Source: Streptomyces sp. NRRL S-118
GTDB taxonomy: Bacteria > Actinomycetota > Actinomycetes > Streptomycetales > Streptomycetaceae
Direction: 5' to 3'
Assembly (NCBI RefSeq): GCF_000716335.1
Contig: NZ_JOBL01000203.1
Span: 1-32,767 of the forward strand
DNA: 32,767 bases
Positions 1 to 7,143 of the stretch are shown in pieces. The notes beneath the pieces were generated by a model, which did not search any database, had not been told where the DNA came from, and saw only the letters and a list, made by a program, of their open reading frames with translations. Numbering within the stretch: position 1 is the stretch's first letter; each line of letters opens with the position of its first letter. The position numbers and the translations under genes are program-made.

Positions 1-51
1 TGGTCCGACTGGGCCTGGCTGAACTCCGCACCGGGCCCCGCCGTCGACTGA
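1..51 (+). CDS. 3' end of an upstream gene (partial)
   Basis: Frame 1 is open from the window edge to a TGA at 49-51 and encodes the last 16 residues of a protein, with tail WSDWAWLNSAPGPAVD. The bias toward Trp, Pro and Ala resembles the end of an exported or carbohydrate-acting protein, but nothing diagnostic is present and no function can be given. The gap of 30 bp to the next start suggests it could be co-transcribed with the glycosidase that follows. Confidence 0.5.
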   Translation, partial: WSDWAWLNSAPGPAVD

Positions 52-81
52 CCCCCACCGGGGTCCCTCTGGAGCAGAGTC

Positions 82-2163
82 ATGCATCCGATCAGCAGGC
101 GGCGCCTGCTGCGGACGGCCGGAGCGGGAGCCCTCGCGCTCCCGCTCACGAGCCGTGCTGCATCCGCCGCCCCTTCCGCCGTCCCCGCCCTCTCGGACGC
201 CCCTTCCGCCCCCACCGATGTCTCGGCGTCCCACGAGTGGCTCGGCGCCGGCGCCTTCACCCACGTGTACGACCCGTCCACGCCCGGACGCCGTCGCTAC
301 CTCAACGACCACACCCTGATCAGGGCCGGCGGCCGGTGGCACCTGTTCAGCATCGTCGGTGACAGCGCACCGCCCGGCGAAGCCCCCGACAGCTCCGCCG
401 AGGTCTCCTTCGCGCACGCGTCCGCGCCCGACCCGTACGGCCCGTGGACCAGCCACGCCGACGCGCTGACCGTCGACCCGGCCTACCACGGGGAGGAGCA
501 CCTCTGGGCTCCGCACGTCATCGAGGCGGGCGGCACCTACTGGATGTTCTACGCCGCGGGCGGCCGCACCGGGGCGGCCATCAACCTCGCCCGCTCCACC
601 GACCTCTTCACCTGGACCCGTGTCCCGTCCGGACCGCTCTTCCGCGGGATCAAGGCACGCGACCCGATGGTCGTGCGCATCGGGGACGCGTGGGTCATGT
701 ACTACACCGAGCTGGCCGCCACCGACGGCCGGCATCTGGTCCGCCACCGCCGCTCCATCGATCTGCTGCACTGGAGCGAGCCCGGCACCGCCTTCGCCGA
801 CGAGTCCACCGCGGGCCAGGGCGTCTCGGTCACCGAGTCGCCCTTCGTGATCGAACGGGGTGGCTGGTACTACCTGTTCCTCGGGCCCCGCGGTGGCTAC
901 GACGGCACCGACGTCCTCGCCTCCCGCGACCCCTTCCGCTTCACCCTCGACGGCTACGCCGGCCATGTGCCGGGCCACGCGGTCGAACCGGTCACCGACG
1001 GGCAGCGGTGGTACGCGAGTGCCGCCGGCTGGTTCCGGCGCGGGCTGTACGTGGCTCCGCTGGCCTGGCAGGACACTCCGCCCGCCTGGCAGAGCCCGGA
1101 CAACCCGGTCGCCGCCCTGGACGTGCAGGGCCGGCTGTCCGTGTTCGCCCTCGACGCGGGCGACCGCTCGATCCTGCGGCGTGTCCAGCTCGACCCGGAA
1201 GCGGGCACCTGGTCCCCGTGGGAGCCGTTCGGCGGCCCCGCCGGTGCGGTGCCCACGCTCGGCCGCAACACCGGCGGCAGGCTGGAGGTGTTCTCGCTGG
1301 CCCCCGGCGGCGCCAACCTGCACCACCGGGTCCAGCGGCCGGACGGCGGCTGGCACGACTGGGAGGAGTTCGGCGGACCGGCCGGTGCCGCCCCCGCCGT
1401 CGCCCGCAATGCCGACGGACGCCTCGAAGTGTTCGCGCTCAGCCCGGCCGGCACCCTCATCGCCCGCCGCCGCCAGTGGTCGCCCGGCGCCCTCGCCTGG
1501 GACCCCTGGGACGCGGGCTTCGGCGGTCCGGCGGGCGCGCCGCCGGTCGTCGCCGCCAACGCGGACGGGCGCCTGGAGGTCTTCGCCCTCGCCCCCGGCG
1601 GCACCGCCATCCTCCACCGCTGGCAGCAGACACCGGGCGGTGCCTGGTCACCGTGGAACCGGTTCGGCACCCCGGCCGGTACCGCGCCGCGCGCGGGCCG
1701 CGACGGCACCGGCCGGCTCACCGTCACCGCGATCGCCCCGTCCGGTGTGGCGGCCTTCCAGCGGCGCCAGTCGGTCCCGAGCGGCGGCTGGGACGACTGG
1801 CAGCCGCTGCTCGGCTGGTCGGCCGCCGCCCCGCTGATCGTGCCCGGTGCCGACGGCCGCCTGGAGGCCCTCGCACTCGCCCCGGGCGGCGAACGGCTCG
1901 CCCACCGCTGGCAGACGGCACCCGGCGGCGCCTGGACACCGGAGGGGACCTCCGGCGAGGACTTCGGCGAACCGGGCGTCGTGCTCGCCGCGCCTCCCTC
2001 GGCCGTGACCGACGCCACCGGCCGGATCCATGTCTTCGCGGTGACCGCCGAAGGCGGGGTGCGCACCCGCGTCCAGGTCCGCCCCGGCGGCGGCTGGCAG
2101 CCGTGGTCCGCTTTCGGCGACCGCCTGGTGGCGCCCCTCCGATCGGCAGCCCCGATGCTCTGA
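82..2163 (+). CDS. Exported GH32/43-type beta-propeller glycosidase with C-terminal lectin-like repeats
   Basis: This 693-residue protein starts at an ATG 7 nt after GGAG. The N-terminus SRRRLLRTAGAGALALPL is a twin-arginine (Tat) export signal, with likely cleavage near residue 30. Residues about 48-330 resemble the five-bladed propeller of the GH32/GH43/GH68 glycosidases: LNDHTLI (Asp76), RDPMVV (Asp194) and TESPFVI (Glu252) sit where these families carry their three acidic catalytic residues. Residues about 335-690 hold seven copies of a repeat of about 48 residues, with GRLEVFALAPGG and GGW..W..FGGPAG motifs, typical of PLL-like sugar-binding propellers. The inferred role is extracellular hydrolysis of a furanoside or pyranoside polymer (arabinan, fructan or xylan), with the repeats binding glycan. 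The exact substrate cannot be read from the sequence. Confidence 0.82.
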   Translation: MHPISRRRLLRTAGAGALALPLTSRAASAAPSAVPALSDAPSAPTDVSASHEWLGAGAFTHVYDPSTPGRRRYLNDHTLIRAGGRWHLFSIVGDSAPPGEAPDSSAEVSFAHASAPDPYGPWTSHADALTVDPAYHGEEHLWAPHVIEAGGTYWMFYAAGGRTGAAINLARSTDLFTWTRVPSGPLFRGIKARDPMVVRIGDAWVMYYTELAATDGRHLVRHRRSIDLLHWSEPGTAFADESTAGQGVSVTESPFVIERGGWYYLFLGPRGGYDGTDVLASRDPFRFTLDGYAGHVPGHAVEPVTDGQRWYASAAGWFRRGLYVAPLAWQDTPPAWQSPDNPVAALDVQGRLSVFALDAGDRSILRRVQLDPEAGTWSPWEPFGGPAGAVPTLGRNTGGRLEVFSLAPGGANLHHRVQRPDGGWHDWEEFGGPAGAAPAVARNADGRLEVFALSPAGTLIARRRQWSPGALAWDPWDAGFGGPAGAPPVVAANADGRLEVFALAPGGTAILHRWQQTPGGAWSPWNRFGTPAGTAPRAGRDGTGRLTVTAIAPSGVAAFQRRQSVPSGGWDDWQPLLGWSAAAPLIVPGADGRLEALALAPGGERLAHRWQTAPGGAWTPEGTSGEDFGEPGVVLAAPPSAVTDATGRIHVFAVTAEGGVRTRVQVRPGGGWQPWSAFGDRLVAPLRSAAPML

Positions 2164-2307
2164 CCAACCGTTCCGAACCACCGCTCCAGGCCACCGCGCC
2201 GCGGCCCCCTCCACCGAAGTGGCCGATGCCACACGGTGAATCGACGTGTGCAAGGGGTAACGTTCGTCGTGTCGGGCGACGGTCGGCACGCGGGGACGGG
2301 GGCAGCG

Positions 2308-3081
2308 GTGAGCGGGATTGTGGTCCACCTGCCGGAGGGGAACGGCGGCGACGCGGTGACCCTGCGGCTCGGTCCGGGGGAACGCGTGCTGTTCGGCCGC
2401 GGCTCCTCCACCACTCCGGTCGGACTCCGCCTCGGCGACGAGGCGGTCTCCCGGCTGGCCGGTGAGATCCGCGCGACCGACGACCACTGGCAGCTGAGCA
2501 ACCTCAGCACCACCCACGGCTACCTGGTGGAGAACCCGGAGGGCGCCGGCGAGTACCTGCGGGTTCCGCCGCGCCGCGTCGGGGCGCCCATCCCGTTCGA
2601 GTTCTCCCGGGTGGTGCTCCCCTCACGCGGCGAAACCCCGGTGCACTTACAGGTGTTCGCGCCCGACCACGTCTATCTGGACCCGCACGCGGCGGGCGGC
2701 TCCTGGGAGAGCCGTACCCTCACGGCGTACTCCCTGGACGAGACCGCCACGTACTTCCTCGTCCTCGTCGCGCTCTGCGAGCCATGGCTGCGCGACCGCT
2801 CGCCGGTCGCCGTGCCGACCACGCCCCAGGTCGTCGAGCGGCTGCGCGGCCATGCCGCCTGCACCCGGCTCACGGCGCGGGCGGTCAGTGCGCACATCGA
2901 CTACCTCGCGGACGAGAAGCTGCGGATCAGCGCGCCCGCCCCGGACGGGGCCGGCCGCGCCGACCGCCGCAACGGCAAGCGCGAGGCCGTCGTCGGACTC
3001 GCACTGAAGTTCGGGATCGTGTCGGAGGAGCATCTCGCGCTCCTGCCGCCCCGGACCGGGTCCGCCGTTCCCGGGCGGTAG
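2308..3081 (+). CDS. FHA-domain protein, partner of the downstream Ser/Thr kinase
   Basis: The protein has 257 residues from GTG 2308, chosen because GGGGG lies just upstream and the FHA fold begins at once; in-frame GTGs at 2236, 2248 and 2269 would lengthen it. VLFGRG, then DEAVSRLAGEI, then W.L.N.S.THGYLVEN is the FHA pattern that binds phosphothreonine. The usual His after SR (SRxH) is replaced here by Ala. The C-terminal half, about residues 125-245, looks like a helical DNA-binding or adaptor region (VVERLRGHAACTRLTARAVSAHIDYL). The stop codon is 3 bp before the kinase start, so the two are almost certainly co-transcribed, and the FHA protein is probably a substrate or effector of the kinase. 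A TTA leucine codon at 2647-2649 suggests translation depends on the bldA tRNA. Confidence 0.8.
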   Translation: MSGIVVHLPEGNGGDAVTLRLGPGERVLFGRGSSTTPVGLRLGDEAVSRLAGEIRATDDHWQLSNLSTTHGYLVENPEGAGEYLRVPPRRVGAPIPFEFSRVVLPSRGETPVHLQVFAPDHVYLDPHAAGGSWESRTLTAYSLDETATYFLVLVALCEPWLRDRSPVAVPTTPQVVERLRGHAACTRLTARAVSAHIDYLADEKLRISAPAPDGAGRADRRNGKREAVVGLALKFGIVSEEHLALLPPRTGSAVPGR

Positions 3082-3084
3082 GGC

Positions 3085-4650
3085 GTGACGCGGATGGTGC
3101 GCGACCTGGCCGCCTCCTGGGGCGGCGACGGGACGGAGCTCCTGCCCCGCGGCCACCGGGTCGGTGACTGGATCGTGGAGGAGCCGATCGGCGCGGGTGG
3201 TTGGGCGACGGTGTACGCCGCGCGCCCGGCGCACCCGGGTGGCACGGACCGGGCCGGGGCGGACCCGCACGGCACGGGCCGGGAGCGGGTGTACGGGACG
3301 GCCGACGACGATCAGGTCGCCCTCAAGATCATGCCGACCGCCGGGCTCTCCCCACGCCAGGCACGCAACGTGGCCGAGGCCGCCCGTCGCGAGGTCGCGC
3401 TGGCCCGCACCGCTCCGCACCCGAGGCTCGTCCGGCTCCTCGACACACTGGTGCTGAGCGCCCCGGACCGGCCCGCTCTCGACGGCGCGATCGTCCTGCT
3501 CATGGAGCGGGCCCGGTGCAGCCTGCGCGAACTCCTCGACGCCGGCGTCGACGAGGCCCAGGGCGGCCGGATCGTCGCCGGGATCTGCGAGGGCCTCGCC
3601 CATCTGCACCGCGCCGGCTGGGTCCACACCGACCTCAAGCCCGAGAACGTCCTCATCGGCCGGGACGGCGAGGTACGGCTCTCCGACTTCGGTTTCGCCA
3701 TCGAACTGACCGGCACCCACGGCTACTCGGCTCCCATGGGCACGCTCGACTACCTCCCGCCCGAGCGGTGGAAGGAGCCCCTCGGCGAGCGGGGCGTGCG
3801 GGTCCGGGCCACCGCCGACATCTGGGCGCTCGGCATCGTGATCCACGAGGTGTTCACCGCCGGAGTCTCCCCCTTCCCCGGTGCCACGCCGACCGCGCGG
3901 AGCGCCGCCGTGCAGGAGTACGCCGAGGGGCGCACGTCGTTACGGATGAACCACGCGGTTCCGGAGTTCTGGCGGGCCCTCGCCGCCGACTGCCTCGCCC
4001 CCACGCACACGGCCCGCGCCCCGCACACTGCCGGGAGTCTGCTCGCAAGGATCCGCGCCCATGAGGCCGGGCGCCGCCCGCGCCGGCGCCCCCGGCTCCG
4101 CCCCGCCCTCCTCGCCCTCGCCGCCTGCGCGGTGGCCGGTGGAGCGGCACTCTGGTCGTACCCGGGCGACACGGGAGGCGGCCGAGCCGGTGAAGGCGCC
4201 GCCCGGATCAGGGTGTTCAACGCCGAACGCGGCTGCCAGGGCCGGACCGACCACGACCCGCAGTGCAGCCTCGGCCTCGCGATCGACCCGCTGCTCCCGT
4301 ACACGGCGGAGAACGTGGTGACGACCCGGGTGTGGCACGGCGATCTGCTCGAGGCCGACTGCCGGCTGCCCGAGGGGCAGCCCATCGTCGACGAGGAGGA
4401 CACCAGGTCCACCGTCTGGTTCCGGATCCGCGTGCCCCGTCCGCAGGACACGGAGCGGACGCACGACACGGAGCGGACGCAGGGCACGGGGCGCGCGGAC
4501 GCCCGGGCGACCGCCTGGCTGCCGGCCGTCCGCACGAAGGACCGCCCGGCGCTCCCCCGGTGCGCCCATGCCACCGCGACGGCCACCGGCACCGGTACGG
4601 GCACCACTGCGGGCACGGCCACCGGCACCGGTACGGGCACCGGCGACTGA
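3085..4650 (+). CDS. Membrane-anchored Hanks-type Ser/Thr protein kinase
   Basis: The protein has 521 residues from a GTG. The kinase domain spans about residues 24-330: glycine-rich loop IGAGGWATVY (35-44), VALKI with Lys81, catalytic loop HTDLKPEN with Asp183 and Asn188, and DFG at 201-203. The segment PPERW takes the place of APE. The catalytic loop has HTD rather than HRD, so it belongs to the non-RD kinases. An insertion of about 25 Gly/Asp/Arg-rich residues separates the glycine loop from VALK. One membrane helix lies at about 339-358, followed by an exported tail with a Cys-containing region (GCQGRTDHDPQCSLG) that may be a sensor, and a Thr/Gly/Ala low-complexity end. A TTA codon at 3940-3942 again implies bldA control, matching the FHA gene 3 bp upstream. 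Confidence 0.88.
   Translation: MTRMVRDLAASWGGDGTELLPRGHRVGDWIVEEPIGAGGWATVYAARPAHPGGTDRAGADPHGTGRERVYGTADDDQVALKIMPTAGLSPRQARNVAEAARREVALARTAPHPRLVRLLDTLVLSAPDRPALDGAIVLLMERARCSLRELLDAGVDEAQGGRIVAGICEGLAHLHRAGWVHTDLKPENVLIGRDGEVRLSDFGFAIELTGTHGYSAPMGTLDYLPPERWKEPLGERGVRVRATADIWALGIVIHEVFTAGVSPFPGATPTARSAAVQEYAEGRTSLRMNHAVPEFWRALAADCLAPTHTARAPHTAGSLLARIRAHEAGRRPRRRPRLRPALLALAACAVAGGAALWSYPGDTGGGRAGEGAARIRVFNAERGCQGRTDHDPQCSLGLAIDPLLPYTAENVVTTRVWHGDLLEADCRLPEGQPIVDEEDTRSTVWFRIRVPRPQDTERTHDTERTQGTGRADARATAWLPAVRTKDRPALPRCAHATATATGTGTGTTAGTATGTGTGTGD
4447..4481 (+). repeat. Two 17-bp direct repeats in the kinase tail
   Basis: A 17-bp unit beginning GACACGGAGCGG occurs at 4447-4463 and 4465-4481, an 18-bp period that is in frame and gives DTERTH-DTERTQ in the extracellular tail of the kinase. 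This fits slippage expansion of a surface-exposed linker. Confidence 0.8.
4579..4641 (+). repeat. 27-bp direct repeat at the kinase 3' end
   Basis: The same 27 bp occur at 4579-4605 and 4615-4641 (period 36, in frame). Both copies encode alternating Thr-Gly/Thr-Ala, so the protein ends in TGTGTG-type low complexity just before the stop. Each copy includes the palindrome ACCGGCACCGGT. The pattern suggests recent in-frame duplication. The region is probably cell-wall spanning and flexible rather than functionally specific. Confidence 0.75.
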
Positions 4651-4688
4651 CCAGGTCTCGTGCCACCGAGGTCCCTCGCACGTGTCAC

Positions 4689-4706
4689 TCCGGATGGTTC
4701 CGGATG
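4689..4706. promoter_or_regulatory. Direct repeat upstream of the LuxR-SARP regulator
   Basis: TCCGGATG occurs twice in direct orientation, at 4689-4696 and 4699-4706, a 10-nt period. It lies 76 nt before the start codon of the regulator and about 25 nt before a possible -10 (CTACCT near 4729). SARP proteins bind direct heptamer repeats next to the -35 with roughly one-turn spacing, so autoregulation is possible. The assignment is by pattern only. Confidence 0.3.
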
Positions 4707-4781
4707 CCGTGCCCGGCGCTCCCGCTTTCTACCTTGTCGGACGTCCGCCCGACCGACCGATCCGGAGACAGGGGAGCTGCG

Positions 4782-5849
4782 ATGCCTACGACCGCCACCA
4801 CGGGCCGCGCCACGGCCACCGTGCTCGGGCATCAGGAGCGCAAGGTGCTGACCGCGGTCGGCTGCGGCCTGCGGGACGACGAGATCGCCGCCTCCCTCGC
4901 CATCCCCGAGGACTCCGTGGCCGAACATCTCGCGCGGATCCTCGGGAGGCTCGGTCTGCGCGACCGGTCAGCCGCCATCGCCCACGCCTTCGACTGCGGC
5001 CTGGTCGTCCCCGGGCACGGCCCCCGCGCCCAGTCGGTGAGCGCGATGCCGCGGACCGCCGGCCGAGCGGCCGGACCGACGGTACGGATCTCGGTGCTCG
5101 GACCGCTGCAGGCCTGGCAGGACGGGCGGCCCCTGCGCCTGGGCCCTCTCCGCCAGCAAGCCGTGCTGGCCGCGCTGGCACTGCGTGCGGGGCGGACGCT
5201 CAGCCCCCAGGAGCTGCTCGACGGTGTGTGGGGGGTGGAGCCGCCCGTCGCGAACGTGGTGCCGGTCTACATCTACCGTCTGCGCAAGGCCCTGCGCATC
5301 GGGGACGGTCCGGATGCGGTCATCGAGCACGACCGGCGTGGTTACCGGCTGGCCTCCGGTGCGGTCGACGTGGACGTCGCGCGCATGGAGGAGCTGCTCG
5401 CCGGGATCGGGGCGGCGGATCGGGCAGGCGAACCGGCGGAGGTGATCCTCCTGTGTTCCCAGGCGCTGGAGCTCTTTCGCGGGGAACTCCTGGCCGGCCT
5501 GCCCGGACCGCTCGCCGAGATGGAGCGGCTGCGGCTGACGGACCGCCGGATCGCCATCGCGCAGCGGAAGGCCGAGTGCCGGCTGCGGCTCGGCCAGTGC
5601 TCCGAAGCGATCGCCGAGTTGTACGCCCTGTTCTCGGCGCACCCCCTGAACGAACCGGTGGCCGCGTTGCTGATGCGCGCGCTGTACCGGAACGGCAGGC
5701 AGATCGACGCTCTGACCGTGTTCGACCGTGCTCGCCGTCGTCTCGCCGACGACCTGGGGGTTCCTCCGAGCCGGATGCTGCGGCGGACGCACCGGATGAT
5801 TCTGTGTGGGGACGAGGCAGGCCTCGGCCTCTCCGAGATCCCCCGGTGA
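4782..5849 (+). CDS. SARP-family regulator with an N-terminal LuxR-type helix-turn-helix
   Basis: The protein has 355 residues. The ATG follows GGGGAG by 5 nt. Residues about 15-75 (LGHQERKVLTAVGCGLRDDE, then IAASL, then VAEHLARILGRLGLRDR) match the C-terminal helix-turn-helix of LuxR/NarL regulators. A linker to about residue 98 is followed by the winged-helix SARP DNA-binding domain (VRISVLGPLQAWQDGRPLRL to RRGYRLASG, about 101-192) and a BTAD helical domain to the end (residues about 195-345, ending FDRARRRLADDLGVPPSRML). SARPs activate antibiotic clusters or secondary-metabolite switches. Two DNA-binding domains in one short protein is uncommon. It is not obviously adjacent to a cluster of its own, and its targets cannot be read from the sequence. 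Confidence 0.85.
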   Translation: MPTTATTGRATATVLGHQERKVLTAVGCGLRDDEIAASLAIPEDSVAEHLARILGRLGLRDRSAAIAHAFDCGLVVPGHGPRAQSVSAMPRTAGRAAGPTVRISVLGPLQAWQDGRPLRLGPLRQQAVLAALALRAGRTLSPQELLDGVWGVEPPVANVVPVYIYRLRKALRIGDGPDAVIEHDRRGYRLASGAVDVDVARMEELLAGIGAADRAGEPAEVILLCSQALELFRGELLAGLPGPLAEMERLRLTDRRIAIAQRKAECRLRLGQCSEAIAELYALFSAHPLNEPVAALLMRALYRNGRQIDALTVFDRARRRLADDLGVPPSRMLRRTHRMILCGDEAGLGLSEIPR

Positions 5850-5859
5850 GCGGAACGGC

Positions 5860-5937
5860 GCCGGGGGTGCCCGGCACCGGTCCGGCGGGCGGCGAGGACG
5901 ACCGGCTCGCGGAGCGGGGCGGATGCTCCGCAAGCCG
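5860..5937. terminator. Bidirectional terminator hairpins between convergent genes
   Basis: Two hairpins lie between the convergent stops at 5849 and 5945. The first is GCCGGG/CCCGGC (5860-5865 with 5870-5875, loop 4). The second is stronger: CGGCT-c-GCGGAGC (5903-5915) pairs with GCTCCGC-a-AGCCG (5925-5937), 12 pairs with one mismatch and a 9-nt loop. There is no U-tract, as is usual for streptomycete terminators. Confidence 0.6.
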
Positions 5938-5944
5938 TCACCCG

Positions 5945-7021
5945 TCAGGGGGCGAAGGCCCTTTCCAGCCGGGGAATCAGATCCCTGAGGTCCTGTTCCC
6001 AGCAGCCGGCGTTGTGGCCGCCGTTGCATTGGGTGCCCCAGCCGGAACCGTCGCCGTAGTTGACGTAGTAGTAGGGCATGCCCAGGGCGTCCATGCGGGC
6101 CTTGACGTTCTTGGCCGCGCCCGCGACCCAGAATTCCATGTCGAGGGGCGAGCCGCCTCCGTCGCCCGTGTAGATGGAGACCCCGACTCCTGCGAACCTG
6201 TCCACATGCTGGGAGGGGTCCACCTCGTTCCACCGCCAGTCGGCGTTGAACACCGGGTAGGGCGAGCCGAACGCGGCGTCGCTGCCCACAGCGGGCTTGT
6301 AGGGCGAGTCGTTGGGGTCGCAGTATCCGGACGCCGACGCGCAGGCCGCGCCCAGCGCATCGGTGAGGGTGGCGACGACGGCGAACCGCAGGTCCATGGA
6401 GTTGGCCGACAGGTCGATGTCTCCGGACAGGGACGCCGTCTGGCTGAACAGGTCAGGACGGACCTGGGCGTAGTGGAAGGCTCCGAACCCGCCCATGGAG
6501 ACGCCGGCGATGGCCCTGGCCTTCTTGGTGGGGATGGTCCGCAGGTTCGAGTCGATGAACGGGATCACCTGCTTGAGGTGGAAGTTCTCCCAGTTCTGTG
6601 CACCGAGCCGGGTCCTCTGGTCGAGCCAGTTGGCGTACCAGCCCCGAGCGCCGCCGTCCGGGATGACGGTGATCATCGAGTCCGACATGCTGAGCGCCGG
6701 ATAGGTCTGCTGCACCGGGTCGTCGGGCGAGCCGTGCAGGAAGTACAGCACCGGGTAGCGTCGGTCCGGATCGTCGTAGTATCCGCTCGGCAGGATGATT
6801 TTGATGTGGTGCTTGCCCGTGACCTCGGGTGTCGTCACCGTGATGTGGAAGTTGGTGGAGCTCCCTTTCGCCGTGTCGACCTGGGTCAGGCCGAACCCGT
6901 TCGCCATCGGCGGCGGCGTGGCGCCGTCGGCTGCCTGTGCCGGACCTGCCGGCGCGACCATGGCGACCGCGGCGACCATCCAGGCCGCCGTCAAGCGCCA
7001 CCAGCGCGGTTTCCTCGTCAC
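5945..7021 (-). CDS. Secreted alpha/beta-hydrolase esterase (esterase D / antigen-85-like fold)
   Basis: The protein has 358 residues from GTG at 7021, selected because GAGGGGG lies 8 nt upstream and the signal peptide begins there; a longer reading frame to 7216 would bury the signal. Residues 1-30 are a Sec signal (RKPRWW, hydrophobic stretch, cleavage after AQA). The mature part carries PVLYFLHGSPDD, the nucleophile elbow GVSMGGFGA with Ser175, and a late histidine in NGGHNAGCW. This is the esterase D/tributyrin esterase and mycolyltransferase-like fold. It probably hydrolyses small acyl or feruloyl-type esters outside the cell. It is preceded by a direct-repeat element also found before the acylase gene, which suggests co-regulation. 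Confidence 0.85.
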   Translation of the reverse strand: MTRKPRWWRLTAAWMVAAVAMVAPAGPAQAADGATPPPMANGFGLTQVDTAKGSSTNFHITVTTPEVTGKHHIKIILPSGYYDDPDRRYPVLYFLHGSPDDPVQQTYPALSMSDSMITVIPDGGARGWYANWLDQRTRLGAQNWENFHLKQVIPFIDSNLRTIPTKKARAIAGVSMGGFGAFHYAQVRPDLFSQTASLSGDIDLSANSMDLRFAVVATLTDALGAACASASGYCDPNDSPYKPAVGSDAAFGSPYPVFNADWRWNEVDPSQHVDRFAGVGVSIYTGDGGGSPLDMEFWVAGAAKNVKARMDALGMPYYYVNYGDGSGWGTQCNGGHNAGCWEQDLRDLIPRLERAFAP

Positions 7022-7074
7022 AGTGTGCCCCCTCGTGAGCTGTGTCGTTGTGCGGCGCGGAACGTATCGGGAAG

Positions 7075-7093
7075 CGATGAAACCGGGATGAAA
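7075..7093 (-). promoter_or_regulatory. 11-nt direct-repeat operator upstream of the esterase
   Basis: Read on the minus strand, this is TTTCATCCCGGTTTCATCG: two TTTCATC half-sites one helical turn (11 nt) apart, 54-72 nt before the esterase start. CTTCC and then GATACGT, a possible -10, follow. The same arrangement occurs at 9740-9758 before the acylase gene. Direct repeats with this period are typical of OmpR/PhoP-family response regulators. The binding protein is unknown. Confidence 0.45.
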
Positions 7094-7132
7094 GGGCACG
7101 CCGGAGACCGTCGTCGGGGTTCCGGCGTGCCC
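7094..7132 (-). terminator. Intrinsic terminator of the acylase gene
   Basis: GGGCACGCCGGA (7094-7105) and TCCGGCGTGCCC (7121-7132) form a perfect 12-bp stem with a 15-nt loop, which itself contains CCG/CGG. The hairpin begins 11 nt after the acylase stop codon in the direction of its transcription, so it should separate the acylase transcript from the esterase gene. Confidence 0.75.
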
Positions 7133-7143
7133 CCGGGGCCGGG

